Shown here in pieces: positions 5,076-11,900 of a stretch of DNA of 21,975 bases. Positions within the stretch are counted from its first letter, which is position 1, and each line of letters begins with the position of its first letter. Origin of the DNA: a virus; IMG/VR virus record IMGVR_UViG_3300034356_001749, positions 1 to 21,975 of that record. The stretch is one strand, 5' to 3'. The notes under the pieces were generated by a model. That model was given only the letters and a program-made list of their open reading frames with translations, made no database searches and was not told where the DNA came from. A program made the translations under genes and the position numbers.

Positions 5076-5097
5076 TCAAAATAGTTTATGAGCTGTT
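5076..5097 (-). promoter_or_regulatory. early-type promoter, copy 7 (drives small RNA 2)
   Basis: AACAGCTC-ATAAACTATT-TTGA on the minus strand; the long 5' helix of the RNA begins at the final bases of this element. Confidence 0.75.
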
Positions 5098-5100
5098 ATA

Positions 5101-5132
5101 TATAGAGAAAGATAACCCATTACAGGTTATCT
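5101..5132 (-). terminator. terminator containing the 5120-5344 stop codon
   Basis: The minus strand reads AGATAACC-TGTAATG-GGTTATCT then TTCTCTATATATA. The 8-bp stem is perfect and the TAA stop (5120-5122) is in the loop. Confidence 0.8.
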
Positions 5133-5344
5133 CTATCTAATACAGCTGGAATGCTATCCATAGGACACTCCATTAGATGCCCATCAATGCTCTCTATTAC
5201 TACAGAGTTAGGTCTTAACTCTAAGTAATATTCTGTTTTGACATGTTCTGCCTTGGCTCTAATAGAACCCATGACATATCCTGTAAAGACGCCAAGGGCA
5301 AATATCAGGACAACTAATAATGAAAGTTTCTTTTCTTGATTCAT
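5120..5344 (-). CDS. 74-aa N-terminally anchored membrane protein
   Basis: A short basic N-terminus (MNQEKK) precedes one hydrophobic segment (LSLLVVLIFALGVFTGYVMG, residues 7-26). A soluble, probably exposed domain of about 48 residues follows (VKTEYYLELRPNSVVIESID... DSIPAVLDRDNL). Two cysteine-free beta strands seem likely, apart from a single C in MECPMD. It could be a signal-anchor protein or, less likely, secreted; no cleavage site is obvious. An early phage membrane protein could serve superinfection exclusion, but that is inference. It has its own promoter (5363-5384) and stop-in-hairpin terminator. Confidence 0.75.
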   Translation of the reverse strand: MNQEKKLSLLVVLIFALGVFTGYVMGSIRAKAEHVKTEYYLELRPNSVVIESIDGHLMECPMDSIPAVLDRDNL

Positions 5345-5362
5345 AATTGATAGATTAAATAT

Positions 5363-5384
5363 TCAATAAAGGTGATGAGCTGTT
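5363..5384 (-). promoter_or_regulatory. early-type promoter, copy 8 (drives 5120-5344)
   Basis: AACAGCTC-ATCACCTTTA-TTGA on the minus strand, abutting the upstream terminator. Confidence 0.8.
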
Positions 5385-5417
5385 AGAGAAAATGAGAAGC
5401 CCTAGAAGGGCAACTCA
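5385..5417 (-). terminator. terminator overlapping the 5402-5602 stop codon
   Basis: The minus strand reads TGAG-TT-GCCC-TTCTA-GGGC-TT-CTCA then TTTTCTCT. The TAG stop (5402-5404) lies in the loop and the last stem base. Confidence 0.75.
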
Positions 5418-5602
5418 TCTCCATCATGCTGTAGCACATCAGTCACGTGGGCCTTATGCATACAATCTTCACACATTGTATGAAAGTATACAGCACCTTG
5501 CCGTTGAGCAACTTGGATACCATCTTCATAGATAGGTATCAATTCAAAATCATAGGCAACTGGTTGACCGCAGCTGCAGTCTGGATGCAAAACTTTTTCC
5601 AT
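5402..5602 (-). CDS. 66-aa putative zinc-binding protein
   Basis: MEKVLHPDCSCGQPVAYDFE carries CxC at residues 9/11. CEDC follows at 44-47 with histidines at 41, 49 and 52. Paired CxC and CxxC 32 residues apart suggest a zinc-ribbon-like fold, which in phage early proteins often serves nucleic-acid or protein binding; the role here is unknown. It is the first gene of the minus-strand arm, next to the strand switch. Its promoter (5626-5647) is the most divergent copy (TGGA for TTGA). Start context ACCATGGAA; leader about 23 nt. Confidence 0.75.
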   Translation of the reverse strand: MEKVLHPDCSCGQPVAYDFELIPIYEDGIQVAQRQGAVYFHTMCEDCMHKAHVTDVLQHDGDELPF

Positions 5603-5625
5603 GGTAAATGTTTTAGGTAAATAAT

Positions 5626-5647
5626 TCCAAATAGGTGGTGAGCTGTT
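5626..5647 (-). promoter_or_regulatory. early-type promoter, copy 9 (drives 5402-5602)
   Basis: AACAGCTC-ACCACCTATT-TGGA on the minus strand. It is the rightmost copy and has one change in the downstream box. Confidence 0.7.
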
Positions 5648-5840
5648 CAGAACACAGGGGGTACCCCCGCGCGGGCAGAGGGGTGGGGGGTCTGTTGCAT
5701 ATGGGCCCCAACATCCTCTTACATAGTATAAATTCCCTCCCGTAGTTGTTTATTCCCTCCAGAGTTCCTACCTTTACCTTGCTACAGATGAAACAGATTG
5801 CCCGGGGGGTTCTTTTTTCATTCGTTTACCCCTGGGCTAT
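5648..5840. other. strand-switch spacer with G/C-rich palindromes
   Basis: This divergent intergenic region contains the perfect 12-bp palindrome GGGGGTACCCCC (5657-5668). It overlaps the palindrome CCCGCGCGGG (5666-5675) and is followed by G-runs (GAGGGGTGGGGGGT). That composition is foreign to the rest of the window. Further right are two ATTCCCTCC repeats about 21 bp apart and a second G-rich patch (CCCGGGGGG near 5800). Plausible roles are an origin, a regulator site or a G-quadruplex-forming region; none is proven. A 29-codon frame (5788-5877) overlaps the next gene's start and is not supported. Confidence 0.5.
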
Positions 5841-5864
5841 TTGTATAGCAGTAACCAACACATT

Positions 5865-6497
5865 ATGGCATATATAGAACATAATTTTTTTCCGCTGAAA
5901 GTATTTGTTAGGAATGAGTACATGTACCAGCATAAGAAGGGACACGGAGAATTCACCCCGGGGGTTATTGTGTCAGTAAGATGCATGCCAGGACAAGCTG
6001 CGTTATTTCAAGTACTCTTAGAGAATGGCGTACTTAGAGATAAGTTACCAAGCCATGCTTTACTTACTGAACCAGAGACTCCGGATCCAGATCTACCTTT
6101 TCACTTCTTACAGATATGGAATTGTTTCTCTTATAACTTTACTTTACTACACTTGTCTTACGTATATGATACCAGAGTAGAAGTATACATGAAGGATCAC
6201 AAGTTCTACCCGGGTAGTTACTATGCTACCATTAACTGGGGAGCTAGTGACCCCAATACAGATCTATCATTAGCAGAAGATCCACTAGAGCATAAAAGCC
6301 ATCATATCATTTTACTTGATAACGGACAGATTGCTCTGCAACCTAATAACCGGATCAAGTGGTCTGAGCCAAGCTTTGTTACTAAACCATTCCCAGAGAG
6401 ACCTGACTATCTAGTCAATACAGATTATTATAATTGTGAAGGATTTGATAAGTGGCACACAGAAGATTCAGATAGGATGTTTTATGATAATGAATAA
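5865..6497 (+). CDS. conserved Bacteroidetes-phage protein of unknown function
   Basis: This 210-aa soluble protein contains FFPLKVFVRNEYMYQHKKGH near its start, GEFTPGVIVSVRCMPGQAAL, then the blocks LQIWNCFSYNFTLLHLSY and LEHKSHHIILLDNGQIALQP. The order PLKV-x-VR-x-EY, HKKGHGEFTPG, LQIW-x-CFSYN, SDPN, EHKSxxIIxLDNGQ, QPNNR is, from memory, a signature of an uncharacterised family widespread in aquatic and gut Bacteroidetes phages. No catalytic motif is evident. A TTG 24 bases upstream is in frame, but the ATG at 5865 gives the expected N-terminus. It is the first gene of the plus-strand arm. Confidence 0.85.
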   Translation: MAYIEHNFFPLKVFVRNEYMYQHKKGHGEFTPGVIVSVRCMPGQAALFQVLLENGVLRDKLPSHALLTEPETPDPDLPFHFLQIWNCFSYNFTLLHLSYVYDTRVEVYMKDHKFYPGSYYATINWGASDPNTDLSLAEDPLEHKSHHIILLDNGQIALQPNNRIKWSEPSFVTKPFPERPDYLVNTDYYNCEGFDKWHTEDSDRMFYDNE

Positions 6498-6513
6498 TTT
6501 TGTATATTAATAG
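6495..6513 (+). promoter_or_regulatory. promoter-like element upstream of 6515
   Basis: TAATTTTG fits the Bacteroidetes -7 box TAnnTTTG and is followed by TATATTAATAG. The ATG begins 2 nt later, so the transcript would have an extremely short leader. The same TTTTnGTATATTA core recurs at 8662 and 17381. Confidence 0.5.
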
Positions 6514-6514
6514 T

Positions 6515-6928
6515 ATGAAGAAAATAGACATGGGTAAGTTTGTTCTATTAGTAGGCAAAGATGCAACTGAGATCTTTGACTATTATAATGTAGATCAGAT
6601 GCACGGGTTAAACCGTAAAGATGCTCAAGCTGAAGAAGTTGATAAGACTAAAGGCAATGGTGTCTATATATATGGGTGGACCAACTATGATCCTCGGGAC
6701 AAGAAGTTAAAAGCCAAAGCACCCTACAAACCATTTCTATTTCTAAATAAGAAACACTTTAAAGGAGACTTTACTGATATAACACTAGTAAATCATGAGG
6801 CTATGCATGTAGCAATACTCTTGAATAACTGGAAGATTATGAATAAAGAAGAAGATGCAATTAGTCAAGCAGAAGAGTATACTAACAAAATAGTTAGACT
6901 TCTTAAGTTAGACAAGTTTACAAATTAG
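6515..6928 (+). CDS. small HExxH zincin-like protein
   Basis: This 137-aa protein starts MKKIDMGKFVLLVGKDATEI. The motif VNHEAMHVAI places HExxH at residues 94-98, the zinc site and catalytic glutamate of zincin metallopeptidases. Acidic residues 14-15 positions later (EED, 112-114) could supply the third ligand, as in gluzincins. No signal peptide is present, so it would act in the host cytoplasm or virion. The family seems recurrent in Bacteroidetes phages beside the 5865-type protein (recollection, not checked). A frame extension to a TTG at 6500 falls in the promoter-like element; the ATG at 6515 is preferred. Protease activity is inferred from the motif only. Confidence 0.75.
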   Translation: MKKIDMGKFVLLVGKDATEIFDYYNVDQMHGLNRKDAQAEEVDKTKGNGVYIYGWTNYDPRDKKLKAKAPYKPFLFLNKKHFKGDFTDITLVNHEAMHVAILLNNWKIMNKEEDAISQAEEYTNKIVRLLKLDKFTN

Positions 6929-6939
6929 TATATTAGTAT
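6924..6939 (+). promoter_or_regulatory. late-type AT element upstream of 6955
   Basis: ATTAGTATATTAGTAT resembles the TTTTnGTATATTA elements at 6498, 8662 and 17381 but overlaps the preceding stop codon. It lies about 15 nt before the ATG at 6955. Confidence 0.4.
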
Positions 6940-6954
6940 TATAAATTTATAACA

Positions 6955-7092
6955 ATGGCAAAGATTAAAGAAGGTACTACAAAGTTGGCTAAGGTAAGAG
7001 TGTCCAGGCCAGGTGTTCATGCTAAAGCAAAGACTAGCAAGTTGAAGAAAAGCAAGAACTACAAAAAAGCTTACCGTTCACAGGGTAGATAA
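6955..7092 (+). CDS. 45-aa highly basic conserved phage protein
   Basis: The sequence is MAKIKEGTTKLAKVRVSRPG, then VHAKAKTSKLKKSKNYKKAY, ending RSQGR. It is almost entirely lysine/arginine-rich, with the block RPGVHAKxKTSKLKxSKNYKKxYxxQGR. I remember this block as recurrent in Bacteroidetes phages, including crAss-like ones. Size and charge suggest binding of DNA or RNA, possibly packaged with the genome, but this is unproven. It is not part of the overlapping operon further right; a terminator lies 58 nt beyond its stop. Confidence 0.8.
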   Translation: MAKIKEGTTKLAKVRVSRPGVHAKAKTSKLKKSKNYKKAYRSQGR

Positions 7093-7099
7093 ATATTAT

Positions 7100-7107
7100 T
7101 ATATTTG
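7100..7107 (+). promoter_or_regulatory. Bacteroidetes-type -7 box TATATTTG
   Basis: An exact TAnnTTTG match 7 nt after the stop of the basic protein and 43 nt before the terminator at 7151. If active it would make only a 65-75 nt RNA with no ORF; otherwise it is a chance match in the 3' UTR. Confidence 0.35.
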
Positions 7108-7150
7108 CAGGTGTTCATAATTAATTGTTTAAGAAGTTAAACTATAGAAA

Positions 7151-7178
7151 AGCTCAGATCAAAAGTCTGGGCTTTTTT
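7151..7178 (+). terminator. intrinsic terminator after the basic-protein gene
   Basis: AGCTCAGA (7151-7158) pairs with TCTGGGCT (7166-7173) with one U-G wobble and a seven-base loop. T's follow to 7178. Confidence 0.9.
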
Positions 7179-7194
7179 ATTTAGAAAAGTTTTT

Positions 7195-7202
7195 TATATT
7201 TG
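7195..7202 (+). promoter_or_regulatory. -7 box TATATTTG immediately before 7207
   Basis: An exact TAnnTTTG box only 4 nt before the ATG of the first operon gene. The usual spacing puts the transcription start at or next to the ATG, implying a leaderless or nearly leaderless mRNA for the 7207-8597 operon. Confidence 0.6.
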
Positions 7203-7206
7203 TTTC

Positions 7207-7458
7207 ATGGTACAGAAGTTCAAGAAGAAACCTGTTGTTATTGAAGCAGTTCAGTGGACTGGTAAAAACCAATATGAGGTAATGAACTTTTGTAAGACCT
7301 GTTACTTAACCAGTAGTGGAACAGTAAAGGATCTATACATTGATACCTTAGAGGGTGATATGTTAGCCAACGTTGGTGATTATATTATTAAAGGAGTAGC
7401 CGGAGAGTTTTATGCATGCAAGCCAGACATCTTTGCTCTTACATATGAGAATGCATGA
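7207..7458 (+). CDS. small phage protein of the KKPVVIEAVQW family
   Basis: This 83-aa protein starts MVQKFKKKPVVIEAVQWTGK. It contains YIDTLEGDMLANVGDYIIKG (about 45-64) and GEFYACKPDIFALTYENA. The pattern (KKPVVIEAxQW ... TLEGxMxAxVGDYIIKGVxGEFYxCKPDIF) belongs to a small beta-rich protein found in a great many phages and prophages, with no established function I know of. It is the first gene of an operon whose members overlap by ATGA or similar. Start is fixed by the ATG 4 nt after a -7 box. Confidence 0.85.
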   Translation: MVQKFKKKPVVIEAVQWTGKNQYEVMNFCKTCYLTSSGTVKDLYIDTLEGDMLANVGDYIIKGVAGEFYACKPDIFALTYENA

Positions 7459-7814
7459 CCCAACACCAGTTGGACATATGGCAGAAGTTGACAGCTGAGT
7501 CAGAAACCAACCTTGAAGCAAGGATTAAATTTGATAAATATATGGAAGAACAAGAACCAGTGGTTACCATCAGAGAAGTAAGAGTACCCACATTCGGAGA
7601 ACAATTAGTTGGATTAGATTTCAATCCAAGTGAAGATGAGGATGTACAAAAAGTAAAAGAATTAGCAGCAGAGATTGCTGAGATTCTTAAACGTAGATAC
7701 TCTAGTGATACAAGAACTCCAGTAAAAAGTTTGTTATTTGATCATGCAGTAGGTGAGATACTGAATGCACAAATGGCAGTAGTTAAAGTAATAACAATGA
7801 ATAAAGAAAAATGA
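7455..7814 (+). CDS. probable Acb2/Tad1-type hairpin protein (cyclic-nucleotide sponge)
   Basis: In this 119-aa protein, a linker-like N-terminus (1-45) leads into TFGEQLVGLDFNPSEDEDVQ (46-65). Two helices follow: KVKELAAEIAEILKRR (66-81) and KSLLFDHAVGEILNAQMAVV (91-110), ending KVITMNKEK. The arrangement FGexxVGlxFNPSgdexV ... AElxdlL ... A(i/v)xxixxAQMxxVKxiT matches my memory of phage proteins with the Acb2/Tad1 hairpin domain. Family members include proteins that sequester cyclic oligonucleotides (CBASS) or gcADPR-type signals (Thoeris). Here the usual AQMWAVKAxTW is AQMAVVKVITM, lacking the tryptophans, so ligand specificity is uncertain. Many family members have no tested function. It overlaps its neighbours by ATGA on both sides. 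Confidence 0.65.
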   Translation: MTQHQLDIWQKLTAESETNLEARIKFDKYMEEQEPVVTIREVRVPTFGEQLVGLDFNPSEDEDVQKVKELAAEIAEILKRRYSSDTRTPVKSLLFDHAVGEILNAQMAVVKVITMNKEK

Positions 7815-8086
7815 AATTACACGGAAAGAGAATACTAGTAAATAAACCTGAGGTAAAAGAATCAGCGTTTGAATTATCTGAAAAAGATAAAGCTTTGGTA
7901 GAAGCAGAAATGAGAACTAAGTGGACAGCACTTGAGATCTTTGCAATTGGTGATGAAGTTGAGAAATTTCAAGCTGGAGATAAAGTATATCTTCAGATGA
8001 ATGCACTCAATACCTCAGAAGTAGTAGATGTTGAAGGAGCTCTTAAGCTTATGGTAAGAGAGCATGATATTGCAATTACATGGTAA
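7811..8086 (+). CDS. GroES-like small phage protein
   Basis: This 91-aa protein starts MKLHGKRILVNKPEVKESAF. The N-terminal strand GKRILV (5-10), the FAIGDEVEKFQAGDKVYLQM block (44-63) and the C-terminal LMVREHDIAIT (80-90) match the GroES beta-barrel pattern (lGkRilV, vaiG..v..f..GDkVyl, lvvre.DI). The size is close to GroES (about 95 aa). The glycine-rich mobile loop that contacts GroEL is replaced by a charged helical segment (KESAFELSEKDKALVEAEMR, 16-35). It may therefore be a modified co-chaperonin working with host GroEL, or a barrel fold with another role. Translationally coupled to its neighbours (ATGA upstream, ATGGTAA downstream). Confidence 0.7.
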   Translation: MKLHGKRILVNKPEVKESAFELSEKDKALVEAEMRTKWTALEIFAIGDEVEKFQAGDKVYLQMNALNTSEVVDVEGALKLMVREHDIAITW

Positions 8087-8397
8087 ACTTTAGTCAAGAA
8101 GCTGAGCAACAATATGAAAAGGTCATGTGTTCCAAAGAGGAGATCTCTGGTACCCCTATTGATATTAGTTCTCGGATTATTATTGTTAATGATGCTACAA
8201 GACCTAATCACTATGGTGGTAAGGATAATCCGTATGAAGTATTCAATGTATTAGAAGCTTGGAAACTAGATAAAGATTTTTATCTTGGTAATGTAATTAA
8301 GTATGTTGCTAGAGCTGGAAAGAAAAGTAAGACTACTGAGAAAGAGGATCTTCAAAAAGCTTTAGTATATTTACAAAGACGAATTGATTCACTATGA
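8080..8397 (+). CDS. DUF3310 family phage protein
   Basis: This 105-aa protein has the full DUF3310 signature: RPNHYGGKDNPYEVFNVLEA (41-60), FYLGNVIKYVARAGKKSKTT (67-86) and EDLQKALVYLQRRIDSL (89-105). The family is widespread in phages of many hosts. It is often labelled nucleotide-kinase-like, but its biochemical role is not firmly established; it commonly sits near nucleotide-metabolism or early genes. The first 40 residues are a variable extension. The start overlaps the previous stop (ATGGTAA), and its own stop overlaps the next ATG (ATGA). Confidence 0.9.
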   Translation: MVNFSQEAEQQYEKVMCSKEEISGTPIDISSRIIIVNDATRPNHYGGKDNPYEVFNVLEAWKLDKDFYLGNVIKYVARAGKKSKTTEKEDLQKALVYLQRRIDSL

Positions 8398-8597
8398 TCT
8401 GGATTAAGATACTTTTAGCAGCATTTGCCATAGGATGCATAGTAATGTTTTGGGTTATTGTAAATGCAATGACAAGACCTGTATATAACAAGATGTACAA
8501 TATGTATGTTGAGGATGAGAAAGGACGTGCTATTGCAAACTGGACTATTGCCGCTATAATATTAGTATCTTTTTTATTAGGTTATATGCTTGGCTAA
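8394..8597 (+). CDS. 67-aa two-TM membrane protein (possible holin-like)
   Basis: The protein has a membrane segment MIWIKILLAAFAIGCIVMFW (1-20, continuing to about 26) and a short polar loop (PVYNKMYNMYVEDEKGRA). A second segment is WTIAAIILVSFLLGYMLG (50-67). Small size and two TM helices with a charged loop are compatible with a holin or a membrane accessory protein. No endolysin is visible nearby, so this remains open. It is the last gene of the overlapping operon, followed by a strong terminator. Confidence 0.7.
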   Translation: MIWIKILLAAFAIGCIVMFWVIVNAMTRPVYNKMYNMYVEDEKGRAIANWTIAAIILVSFLLGYMLG

Positions 8598-8618
8598 TAT
8601 AAACTCCTACCCTGTCAC

Positions 8619-8650
8619 AGTCCCTAGTTGCTTTAGCTAGGGACTTTTTT
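8619..8650 (+). terminator. strong intrinsic terminator ending the 7207-8597 operon
   Basis: AGTCCCTAG (8619-8627) pairs perfectly with CTAGGGACT (8637-8645), followed by TTTTTT. It separates the operon from the fibre locus. Confidence 0.93.
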
Positions 8651-8661
8651 ATGTGATTAAT

Positions 8662-8677
8662 TTTTAGTATATTATAG
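8662..8677 (+). promoter_or_regulatory. late-type promoter element before the fibre locus
   Basis: TTTTAGTATATTATAG ends 1 nt before the ATG at 8679. Close variants stand before other plus-strand units (6498, 12567, 16860, 17381). With no leader left, either the element acts from further upstream (TAATTTTTAG resembles TAnnTTTG) or the mRNA is nearly leaderless. Confidence 0.5.
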
Positions 8678-8678
8678 T

Positions 8679-8984
8679 ATGGCGGAATTTAATAAACAAG
8701 GTACTCTAGCTGTAACAGGAACAGTACTCCATACCGGAGTAGAAGGACAATCTTTTAATAGTAAGGTTGCTCTAATGCGTTTCAATAATCCACTAGCTTA
8801 TACCGTTACATTACAGAGATATGAGGCTAGTACAGCAAGTACAGTTACTATATATACATTAACGTTATCAGCTGGTGATACACTTACTGATAATTTTAAT
8901 TATTCATTAGAGCCTGGCGATCAGTTAATTGCCACATCAAATATTACAGGGACAGCATATTATATATACGGAATTGATTACTGA
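8679..8984 (+). CDS. 101-aa small beta-rich structural protein
   Basis: MAEFNKQGTLAVTGTVLHTG starts a Ser/Thr-rich, all-beta protein with no cysteine or charged clusters. The middle reads MRFNNPLAYTVTLQRYEAST and the C-terminus TAYYIYGIDY. Such composition is typical of small virion decoration or fibre-associated proteins. It overlaps the giant fibre gene (TGATG), so the two are translationally coupled and probably assembled together. No family name can be given. Confidence 0.75.
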   Translation: MAEFNKQGTLAVTGTVLHTGVEGQSFNSKVALMRFNNPLAYTVTLQRYEASTASTVTIYTLTLSAGDTLTDNFNYSLEPGDQLIATSNITGTAYYIYGIDY

Positions 8985-11900
8985 TGCAGTTAACAGATAA
9001 AGATGGAAATGTATTTGGTGTAGGTGGATTAGAGATAACTACATCTACTGGTAAACCAAAGATTCCGGTAATAAATACAGATATAACTATTGGTACTACA
9101 ACTATAGTAGGTGGAGTAGCTGGTAGATTACTATTTGATGATGCTGGTGTAGTAGGTGAGACTAATGGTGTACATTGGGATAAGGTTAATAGTAGAATGG
9201 GATTTGGCACAGTCACTCCCGCTTATGGAATTTCACATATAGGAAATATTGGCGTAGCAGCTATATTTTCACAACGTGATTTTGGTTTTGGAGCATATTC
9301 TCAAATAACTCAAAGAGCAAGTTATATTGCATATACTACAGATGGTACAACAGGTTTAGCAATAGGAGCAGCTTCAGGTGCTGCTAGAATACAAGGATTT
9401 AATGGATTACCTGCTACATCTGACAAACCTATATTCCTTCAATCATTAGGTGGTAATGTTGGTATTGGTACTACTACTGATGCAGGATACAAACTAGATG
9501 TAAATGGTACTACAAGGGTAAAAGGAACTGGTACAACATCTGCCACTACAGCATTTACAGTAACAAATAGTGCTGCTACATACAATTCTTTGATTATTAG
9601 AGATGATGGTACATTTGTTTTTGGGAATCCGAATAATGGAGTAACTTATTTATCAGCAGCACCTAACGGAAACATTGTAGCAAATTATTTTAACGCAACT
9701 CTTGATTTAGGAGCAGGTAGAAAAGTAACATCTGTTCAGTATTTTTCTTCAGGTTCAATCACAGCGGCTTCAGCACTTGCACAAGGAGTATTCTTCAATA
9801 ACACACTCGTAGCAGCAGCCAACAATGATGTCCTTGTAGGATTAGATATAGCACCTACTTTTACTAATGGTGCATTTACAGGTCTTGAAAATATACATAT
9901 TAGGAGTATAAGTTCTGCAAATGCTACAGTTGTAAAAAATATTTTATTAAAAAACACAGGTACAGGTAATGGTTCGGGTGTTTCAATAGGATTTAACAAT
10001 CTTAATGCAAACAATTTATCACACGCTTTTATTAAAAGTTATTATGTTATACCAAGTGGGATGGCTATGTCATTTGGAACGGGTGGTGGTAGTTCTTTGA
10101 CTTCAGAAGGTACAACCGCTCTTGTATTAAATGCAGACCAAACCGCCAATTTTACGGCAAGAGTAATTGCAAATTCAGGAGGTTTTCAAGCAACAGGGAC
10201 AACTACTAATCTATTGATGTCGGATAATGGAACTCCTATAATAACACGAAATGGCTCAACAGGTATTCAATTCCTTAAAGATGCATATTGGCAAACCTTT
10301 TCAATCTTTACAAACAATACCGAAAATTTAAGAGTAGCCTCCACAGGAAACGTATTAATTAATACTACTACAGATGCAGGTTTTAAGTTAGATGTAAATG
10401 GTACTGCAAGGATACAGGGTAATACTACATTAACTGGTACTTTAACAATGGGTAATGGAAGATTTAGTTATTCTGCAAATCCAAATGATTGGTTTACTAT
10501 TTCAGGTAACCAAGGTCTAATACTAAATCAAGTTAATGGTAATAATGGAAGTATAGTGTTAGGAGCTTCTAATAGTGCAAATTTTACAGTAGCACTTACT
10601 AATACAACTAAATATGGGGTATCAATTTCAAGACCAGTAACACCTATTGCAGGATCAACCAATTTAAATTACAATAGTCTTGAAATTGATAATGTTATTG
10701 ACTATACAAATGCAACTAATTCAATAGTAAGAGGATTATATATTCATCCAACATTGACTTCTGTTACAGACTTTAGAGCTATTGAAACTACAGTAGGTAA
10801 TGTGTTATTTGGTACTACTTCTGGCAATGTAGGAATAGGAACTACTAATCCTCTATATAACCTTGAAGTAGTTAGTTCAACAGGATATGCAGGTATAGGA
10901 ATAAGATCAGCACAAAATAATAATGCTGAGTTAAGCTTTCAAAATGCTAGTTATCCAACTCCTAGATGGACAATCAGGGCTTCTGCTGCAGCGGATGGAT
11001 CTTCAGGAAATTTAGTTTTTCAAAGAAATGCTTCTACATTTCCAATGACTATAACATCTGGAGATAACGTACTTATAGGCACAAGCATAGACTCTAGTTA
11101 TAAGCTAGATGTAAATGGTACAGTTAGAATTACAGATAATTTGTTTTTAGCAAGTACAAAAGGACTTTACTTTACAACAACGGCATTAGGTATTTTAGGA
11201 AATAGTGGTATAGGTACAATTAGTTTTTTAACAAATTCTATCAGTAGATTAAGTATTGATAATAGTGGAAATATAAATGCTATAAATTCTCCAACTGCTG
11301 CATTTTCAAATATATTTATAACAGGAAGTAATATTGAATTTAGAAATGGTATTCATTATTTTAGTTGGGAAAATAACGGAAATTTATTTCAGATTAAAAA
11401 TATAACTAATGCTAATACTATTCCATTTGCAATATTTAAAGCAACAAACAACATAGGCATCAACACCACCACAGACGCAGGATTTAGATTAGATGTTAAT
11501 GGTAATACCCGTTCAAGTAGATTTTATGCAACTGATGGAATTACATTAGCAAGAATTTCATTTGAAGGATTTAACAATCAAGTAGGGATAGACTATAATT
11601 CAACATCAGGATTATTTAAATTTTTTGCATCAGGAAATAATTTTTTAAGTGCAGGTTGGAATTTAGATACAATTATTGCTCCCGTTAGAAATACAGTTGA
11701 TAATATTGGAGATGTAGTTATACAAGGTGGAGGAAGTGAAAGAGTAAGATTTAAAGCTAATGGTAACGTAGGTATTGGAACAACTACTCCAAGTTATAAA
11801 CTACATACAGTTGGATCAGCAGGATTTGACAATGGAGCAAGTGGGGATGCTATTACTATTTTAAACTCAGGATACATACAATCAAGTTTAATAAGATTTA

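Noticed and set aside
5788-5877. 29-codon plus-strand frame MKQIARGVLFSF... resembling a signal peptide
   Set aside because: Very short, spans the G-rich patch and overlaps the start of the conserved 5865 gene; probably chance.
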